Origin: Flavobacteriales bacterium
Lineage (GTDB): Bacteria > Bacteroidota > Bacteroidia > Flavobacteriales_D > Crocinitomicaceae
Assembly (NCBI GenBank): GCA_947454525.1
Contig: CANGJM010000003.1
Span: forward strand, 124,001 to 188,000
Reading direction: 5' to 3'
DNA: 64,000 nucleotides
Under the pieces are notes generated by a model. It worked only from the letters and a program-made list of their open reading frames with translations. It did not search any database and was not told the DNA's origin. Numbering within the stretch: position 1 is the first letter of the stretch; each line of letters begins with the position of its first letter. Both the position numbers and the translations under genes were made by a program. Below are positions 58,491 through 64,000 of this stretch, one piece after another.

Positions 58491-59243
58491 TTATTGATTT
58501 GGATCGAGATTTTTATCCTTACAGCGCTTCAAAAATGCCTCTAGGTCCTTTCCTTCCAATTTAAATCCATCTCTCCACATGGTTTTCGATAATTGATTTC
58601 CGTTTTTATCGTAATAGTAGGCCCAGCCGTGGAGGACATCTCTTTTGTACCTTACGCGTGTCATGACTTGCCCCGTATTGTAGTATTCTACCCACTCTCC
58701 TGTTCGTTCTCCGAGGGCATAATACCCCGCCATTTTTACTTTGCCAGTTGGATAGAACTCTTTGAATGGTCCATCTTTCAAATCGTTGACGTAATTGGTC
58801 ATCGACAGGACATTCATTTTACCAGCCTCCAGTTGATCATTTAGGTAATAAATGATTTTTTTGCCGTTGAGCTTGTCGTCAATGTAACTTTCCGCACTGA
58901 CCAATTCTCCTCTTTCATTATAATTGACCCAAATAGAATCTTTTTTTTGATCCCAGTAACATCCTTCGGACATCAATGCTTCGTTTTCGAAGAACATTTT
59001 CACCATGGAAAGTTTGGAGTTCGGTTTATTCTCGACAATCGCTTTTATTGTTCCGGATTCGTAGCGGTATTTAAAAACACCAACAGGCTTATCATCTTTA
59101 AAAACTCCTTCGTACATGTGAATTTTAGTCCCCGGAAAGTCCTTATACCACAATCCTTGTTTGAGTCCTTTCGAATCCACCTGATTGACTTGCGCCATCG
59201 CAGAGCCAACCACAAACACCCATAAAAACAAACTATATTTCAT
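58491..59243 (-). CDS. MORN-repeat (YwqK-like) secreted protein
   Basis: Repeats KDGPFKEFYPTGKVKMAGYYALGERTGEWVEYYNTGQVM. Confidence 0.85.
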   Translation of the reverse strand: MKYSLFLWVFVVGSAMAQVNQVDSKGLKQGLWYKDFPGTKIHMYEGVFKDDKPVGVFKYRYESGTIKAIVENKPNSKLSMVKMFFENEALMSEGCYWDQKKDSIWVNYNERGELVSAESYIDDKLNGKKIIYYLNDQLEAGKMNVLSMTNYVNDLKDGPFKEFYPTGKVKMAGYYALGERTGEWVEYYNTGQVMTRVRYKRDVLHGWAYYYDKNGNQLSKTMWRDGFKLEGKDLEAFLKRCKDKNLDPNQ

Positions 59244-59779
59244 ATAAAATCTATTAGTTCATCTAAACGTTTTAGTTCCAAATCAGGTACAACACTTGTC
59301 TTTTCTTCACTACGAATAAGTACCGTCTTCATTCCTAGATTTTTACCAAAGCGAACATCACTATCGGTATCTCCTACCATGATTGACTTGGCAAAATCAA
59401 TTTCAGGAAATTCTTGTTTGGCCAATTCTGCCATCATCGGATGTGGTTTTCTCATAAATGGTGCCGAATCTTTCAACTCCAAAGCAGCATAAACGCGATC
59501 AATTGTCGCTCCTTCGTTTTGGAAGTCACTGAGCATTTTTTCATGCAGAACTGCCAACTCTACCTCTGAGATTAGGCCTTTCGCTACACATTGTTGATTG
59601 GTTACCACGATTACTCGAGCGAATTTCCCGAACAATTCTTTGGAAGATTCCAATACCCCCTCTTTAAATCGAAAATCAGTATAATCTAAAATATATCCTC
59701 CAAAAATCCGCTCATTAATGACTCCGTCTCGATCAAGAAAGAGGGTCCAACCGACATCTACTTGAGCCAATTTTTTCAT
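59240..59779 (-). CDS. HAD-IIIA family hydrolase (GmhB-like phosphatase)
   Basis: LFLDRDGVINERI, VVTNQQCVAKGLI, KPHPMM, MVGDTDSDVRFGKN. Confidence 0.92.
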   Translation of the reverse strand: MKKLAQVDVGWTLFLDRDGVINERIFGGYILDYTDFRFKEGVLESSKELFGKFARVIVVTNQQCVAKGLISEVELAVLHEKMLSDFQNEGATIDRVYAALELKDSAPFMRKPHPMMAELAKQEFPEIDFAKSIMVGDTDSDVRFGKNLGMKTVLIRSEEKTSVVPDLELKRLDELIDFI

Positions 59780-60733
59780 TTAGAATAATTCGTTTTCTAC
59801 GAGGTAATGATTTCGTGTCGAGGAATTTCGACCGATTAATTCAGCGAGGAATCCAGCGAGGAAAAACTGAATTCCAATGATCATCGCTACTAAAGCAACA
59901 AAATACTCAGATCGTTCAGAAAGTCGAAGTGCCGAAGTATTAAAGAACAATTTATCGATTCCCATGTACAGAAACAAACCAAATCCAAGTACAAACATGA
60001 GCATTCCCCAAGCACCAAAGAAATGCATGGGTTTCTTACCGAATTTCCCCATGAATGCAACCGTCATTAAATCTAATGGTCCATTTAAAAATCGATTTAA
60101 ACCAAATTTGGTTACCCCATATTTTCGAGCTTGATGTTGAACAACCTTCTCGCCGATTTTCGAGAATCCGGCATATTTAGCCAACGCGGGAATATAGCGA
60201 TGCATGTCTCCATACAATTCAATGCTTTTAACCACTGCATTTTTATAGGCTTTCAGTCCACAATTGAAGTCATGCAAGTAAATACCTGTAATTCTGCGCG
60301 CAGCCCAATTGTACAATTTTGTTGGAAGTGTCTTCGAAATTGGATCGTGACGTTTCTTTTTCCATCCGGAAACGACGTCATAATCTTGTTGAACAATCAT
60401 CTCGTACAATGCTGGGATTTCATCTGGTGAATCTTGTAGATCAGCATCCATGGTGATAACAACTTTTCCAACTGCTTTTTCAAATCCAACATGTAAGGCC
60501 GCAGATTTACCGTAGTTACGTTGGAATTTAATTCCTTTGACTTGTGCGTCGATGCGTTTTAAATCCTCAATGATATTCCAAGAACCATCTTTACTTCCAT
60601 CGTCTATAAAAATCACTTCGTAACTTAAGGAATGTGTTTGCATCACACCTTGAATCCAACGATGTAATTCAGGTAAAGATTCAGACTCGTTAAAGAGTGG
60701 AATCACAATGGAGACGTTTATTTCTTCTGTCAT
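59780..60733 (-). CDS. Glycosyltransferase family 2 (DPM1/ArnC-like) with C-terminal TM segments
   Basis: SIVIPLFNESESLPELHRWI, IDDGSKDGSWNII, DADLQDSPDEIP, two C-terminal TM segments. Confidence 0.95.
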   Translation of the reverse strand: MTEEINVSIVIPLFNESESLPELHRWIQGVMQTHSLSYEVIFIDDGSKDGSWNIIEDLKRIDAQVKGIKFQRNYGKSAALHVGFEKAVGKVVITMDADLQDSPDEIPALYEMIVQQDYDVVSGWKKKRHDPISKTLPTKLYNWAARRITGIYLHDFNCGLKAYKNAVVKSIELYGDMHRYIPALAKYAGFSKIGEKVVQHQARKYGVTKFGLNRFLNGPLDLMTVAFMGKFGKKPMHFFGAWGMLMFVLGFGLFLYMGIDKLFFNTSALRLSERSEYFVALVAMIIGIQFFLAGFLAELIGRNSSTRNHYLVENELF

Positions 60734-60761
60734 AGGAGATTCAAAGTTACCAATAATTCAT

Positions 60762-63104
60762 TTATTGTTTTACCCATGGTCGAACTTCGTTTTGAAAACG
60801 AAGGAAATACATTCCCGACTGTAAGGATTCAACTGGAACTTCCAAACTCGAATCTTGCGTTTCCCCTTGAAAAAGCTCTTGTCCATTCGTTCCGAAAATG
60901 GTCCACTCACCGATGGATTTATCCCCCTTCAAAAACAAACTTCCATAGGTTGGATTTGGATAAATGGTCCATTCATCCTTAGATACAATGTTTACATTAG
61001 CAGTTGGTTGATTTGTCACGGTAAAATGATCGAATCCACCTTCTGTGATGCTTACATTTGGATTTAAATCAGAAATGACGATTTGAAGCTGCATGGTATT
61101 TGTCAATGGAATGAGTCCAGTCACAGGGAAACTGAAATAGTCAAATTCCATTAGATTTCCTGCCGGACCAATCGATTGTTGCAGTAATATGCTTGTTGTT
61201 CCATTCAATAAGTAAATACTCATTGTATCATCAAAGTTTCCCAAACCATAATAACAAAAGAACGAACGAGCAAAATTGATGTGCGGAGTCGCATACGTAC
61301 TTAAGTCCATTTGTGGCGAAAGCAACTGCGTGAACCCATTATCTACATCATCATGATCAGGACTTAACCCCACATCGTTCCCAGTTACAAAAGCCATTTT
61401 TCCGCAATCCCAATCTGCGTCTATTGCCTGAACGGCATTCGTCGTTGGATTCGGCACGCCTCTTTCCCACATCCCCGTTATTGCATTACCGGAAACACTC
61501 CAACCGAAGTCGAACTCGAAGTCATCGTAGTATCCAGGAACTAAATAAACAGTCAAAACATTGGAGAATGCTGTTACGATTGTATCCACACAATACGTTT
61601 GATACCCCCATTTCCCAACAGTCAGACGGTAATTTTCTTGGTAAAACAAGGTGAAATCTTCAATTCCCAAACCGTTCGTTATACCGTTATGATCAATTAA
61701 TGGATGTGATAAACGGATTTGCGCATCCGAAATTGGATTATTCGTTCCGTATTCCAGTACGTTCACTTCTAAGGTATATGGAGTAATCGGAATTAAAGGA
61801 ACGTTTATCGTTGTCAATGCACCGTTGATTAAGGAAGTAGAAAGTGTCATTGGATAGTAGCCAGCTTTCGTAAAACTCACTGTATAAATTCCGGATAAAG
61901 CCGTTCCTGTTGCGTAAAATCCAAGTTGATTCGTTTTCTCCAACATCACAGCACTTGAAAGTTGAACACTCACATTTGAGAGCGTTTGTCCACTCACAGC
62001 ATCTGTCACAACACCTTCTAAATAACATCCTTTTTGATAGTGCATTCCAAGAATATACAATCCTTTCGTGATATCTGCTGCCACCGCTTTTCCAGATGGA
62101 AAAAAAGGATATACTCCCCAACAACCATCAAAACCTGGAGTTTGACCAATGTACGTATCATAATTTCCAACCTGAACTAAGTTGTATGGATACGTAGCAT
62201 CGTGAACAATCACACCATCACTGTAATAACTTGTGATCAAGTACTCGCCCCTCACATGTACATTGTGTGGAATGACGAAGGAGTTCGTTGAACTTTGCAC
62301 ACGGTCCAGCTCTGTGATGTTTTGTCCATCCGTAATATCGTAAGCTGTGACATACGCTCCCGAAATTTCATCCGTTGTATAAACAACTTCTCCATTGGCC
62401 GAAGGCCAAATGTTATGAGTAAAGGAATTAGGTGTCGTTTTTGTCCCCAACAAAAGTGGATTAGACTTATCAGACACATCCAAAACACTAAAGAATCCAT
62501 CGTAAATATGACCGACATAAAGCGTGTCGTTTCGTTCATATCCATCATGGACATAATAAGGATCGTAGGTTCCAACTTCCACAGGACTCATCGGATTGGT
62601 ATGAAGGTCCAGCATAATTACTCCACCGTTTCCTCGATTCGCACCAAAGATATATCCAAAGCCATTTGGCGAGGTAAAACACGTATGTGCAGATTGCCAT
62701 GGATTCGAACTTGGTCCTGTGTAAAGCGACGTTGGCAGGTTTGTTGATTGTGGCAAAGGGCTCAAATCAATGATTAAAAGTCCATCTTCCGCCTCCGTTG
62801 TTACGTATGCATAATCCCCATAAACACATGGGTCACGCCAAATAGATTCGGTTCCAGCCAACCAAAAAACTTCTTGAGGATTTGCACCATCTGTGATGTC
62901 GACAATTGAAGTTCCTTTCGATGTACCCACGATGGCGTATTCATTTCCAAATTCATCCACATAACCCCAAACATCGTTCAGATTGGCTTGATGCAGCAGT
63001 TGATAATCAATATGCGATAAGGAGTCGATGTTCAATTGCGCATCGGCCTTGAAGCCAATGAAAAACAGAACAATACTCAAAAAAATGTTGCGAAATACAA
63101 GCAT
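60762..63104 (-). CDS. Choice-of-anchor B family secreted protein with carboxypeptidase-regulatory-like domains and T9SS tail
   Basis: NDVWGYVDEFGNEYAIVGTSKGTSIVDITDGANP; YLEGVVTDAVSGQTLSNVSVQL; C-terminal WTIYPNPTYGSLFLKG...GMYFLRF. Confidence 0.9.
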   Translation of the reverse strand: MLVFRNIFLSIVLFFIGFKADAQLNIDSLSHIDYQLLHQANLNDVWGYVDEFGNEYAIVGTSKGTSIVDITDGANPQEVFWLAGTESIWRDPCVYGDYAYVTTEAEDGLLIIDLSPLPQSTNLPTSLYTGPSSNPWQSAHTCFTSPNGFGYIFGANRGNGGVIMLDLHTNPMSPVEVGTYDPYYVHDGYERNDTLYVGHIYDGFFSVLDVSDKSNPLLLGTKTTPNSFTHNIWPSANGEVVYTTDEISGAYVTAYDITDGQNITELDRVQSSTNSFVIPHNVHVRGEYLITSYYSDGVIVHDATYPYNLVQVGNYDTYIGQTPGFDGCWGVYPFFPSGKAVAADITKGLYILGMHYQKGCYLEGVVTDAVSGQTLSNVSVQLSSAVMLEKTNQLGFYATGTALSGIYTVSFTKAGYYPMTLSTSLINGALTTINVPLIPITPYTLEVNVLEYGTNNPISDAQIRLSHPLIDHNGITNGLGIEDFTLFYQENYRLTVGKWGYQTYCVDTIVTAFSNVLTVYLVPGYYDDFEFDFGWSVSGNAITGMWERGVPNPTTNAVQAIDADWDCGKMAFVTGNDVGLSPDHDDVDNGFTQLLSPQMDLSTYATPHINFARSFFCYYGLGNFDDTMSIYLLNGTTSILLQQSIGPAGNLMEFDYFSFPVTGLIPLTNTMQLQIVISDLNPNVSITEGGFDHFTVTNQPTANVNIVSKDEWTIYPNPTYGSLFLKGDKSIGEWTIFGTNGQELFQGETQDSSLEVPVESLQSGMYFLRFQNEVRPWVKQ

Positions 63105-63363
63105 AATAGGAGTTCTCAAAGAATAAAAATAGCGGCGAAAATAAAAATGACTATTATGATTAAATACTGCCAAACATCAGGGAAATATTTAATGATTGTT
63201 TCTTTCCAATTCATAGAGTAAAAATAAGTAAAATTCTTGAACTTTTCACCTCGTGTTTTCAGAAGAAAACGACCCCTGGGTTAAACAGTAATGCAGTAAA
63301 TTGCATATTTTTTTGTTTCTTTTTACAACATTTAAAATACTAACTTAGTTTAAAATTGTCATC

Positions 63364-64000
63364 ATGAAAAAAAGTTCACATTACGATAACGACTTTATTA
63401 GCGACCTAAGCCAAGATTCCTTCTCAACATCGCAAAAAGTCACCGGGCAATCTATTTCGGAGAGTTTGCTCCGATTTATCCAAGTAGAACATCCGAATTT
63501 CACCGAGAACAGTTGCTTATCGATAAGTGAATTGAGCGCACTCCGCGTTGAATTCATTGCGCTAAAATTGAAAAGTCAACTTGATGAAATGTCCTCCATG
63601 GAAAAATTAGTAATTGATACAATTTCAAATGGGGATGAGATTAGCAATATTGCCTTAAGTCAAGATAATACTCCATTGTCGCGCGGACAAAAAATGGCTG
63701 ACCATGTTGCTTCGTTCGGAGGTAGTTGGACCTTTATTATTTCCTTTGGATTCTTCCTGTTTATTTGGATTTTATTGAATACTGCCTTTTTACTAAATAA
63801 AGGATTCGACCCATACCCATTCATTCTTCTCAACCTCATCCTTTCGTGTATTGCGGCGCTACAAGCCCCAATCATTATGATGAGTCAAAACAGACAAGAA
63901 GAAAAGGACAGAGAACGCTCCAAACTCGATTACATGATTAATCTCAAATCTGAGTTAGAAATTCGCACATTACATGAAAAATTAGATCACCTAATCATCC
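63364..64000 (+). CDS. DUF1003 domain-containing membrane protein, 3'-truncated by window end
   Basis: Own translation of the open frame: MKKSSHYDNDFISDLS...ADHVASFGGSWTFIISFGFFLFIWILLNT...DPYPFILLNLILSCIAALQAPIIMMSQNRQEEKDR. Confidence 0.9.
   Translation, partial: MKKSSHYDNDFISDLSQDSFSTSQKVTGQSISESLLRFIQVEHPNFTENSCLSISELSALRVEFIALKLKSQLDEMSSMEKLVIDTISNGDEISNIALSQDNTPLSRGQKMADHVASFGGSWTFIISFGFFLFIWILLNTAFLLNKGFDPYPFILLNLILSCIAALQAPIIMMSQNRQEEKDRERSKLDYMINLKSELEIRTLHEKLDHLII

Noticed and set aside
58491-59243. Toxin-antitoxin antitoxin (YwqK family name)
   Set aside because: The protein is a secreted MORN-repeat protein with no toxin gene nearby; the family label does not support a TA system

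Overview
This window is chromosomal sequence from a Bacteroidota organism, most likely Flavobacteriales. The lineage call rests on five or so secreted proteins with T9SS-type C-terminal domains, SprB-like repeats, fused SecDF, a fused E1 alpha/beta 2-oxoacid dehydrogenase, and TAnnTTTG promoter boxes. Most of it is housekeeping: cutC, 2-oxoacid dehydrogenase E1, sppA, pnp, rpsO, murQ, dnaX, menE-like, nth, dnaB, rho, mpl, yaaA, secDF, peptidases and glycosyltransferases. I see no CRISPR array, prophage, IS element, rRNA or tRNA. The most notable observations are: (1) dnaX is split at an A10GG run carrying the slippery heptamer A AAA AAG. The zero-frame UGA follows, then a 6-bp hairpin 7 nt downstream, and an uninterrupted -1 frame encodes the tau C-terminal region. 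The zero frame would therefore give the short gamma form and frameshifting the long tau form, the reverse of E. coli. (2) A cobalamin riboswitch lies upstream of a single secreted, T9SS-tailed propeller-like protein, with no btuB or cob genes nearby. (3) A class D beta-lactamase lipoprotein gene overlaps the end of the murein-peptide ligase gene mpl. (4) Rho carries an N/Q-rich low-complexity insert. (5) The -7 boxes of dnaX, dnaB and a DUF4143 ATPase gene sit 3-4 nt before the ATG, which predicts leaderless mRNAs. (6) There is a surface-protein cluster (PEGA-like/S1C protease lipoprotein, two tandem barrel-like paralogs, a lipoprotein), followed by an AT-rich segment and the DUF4143 ATPase. 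All family names come from motif recognition; no searches were run.
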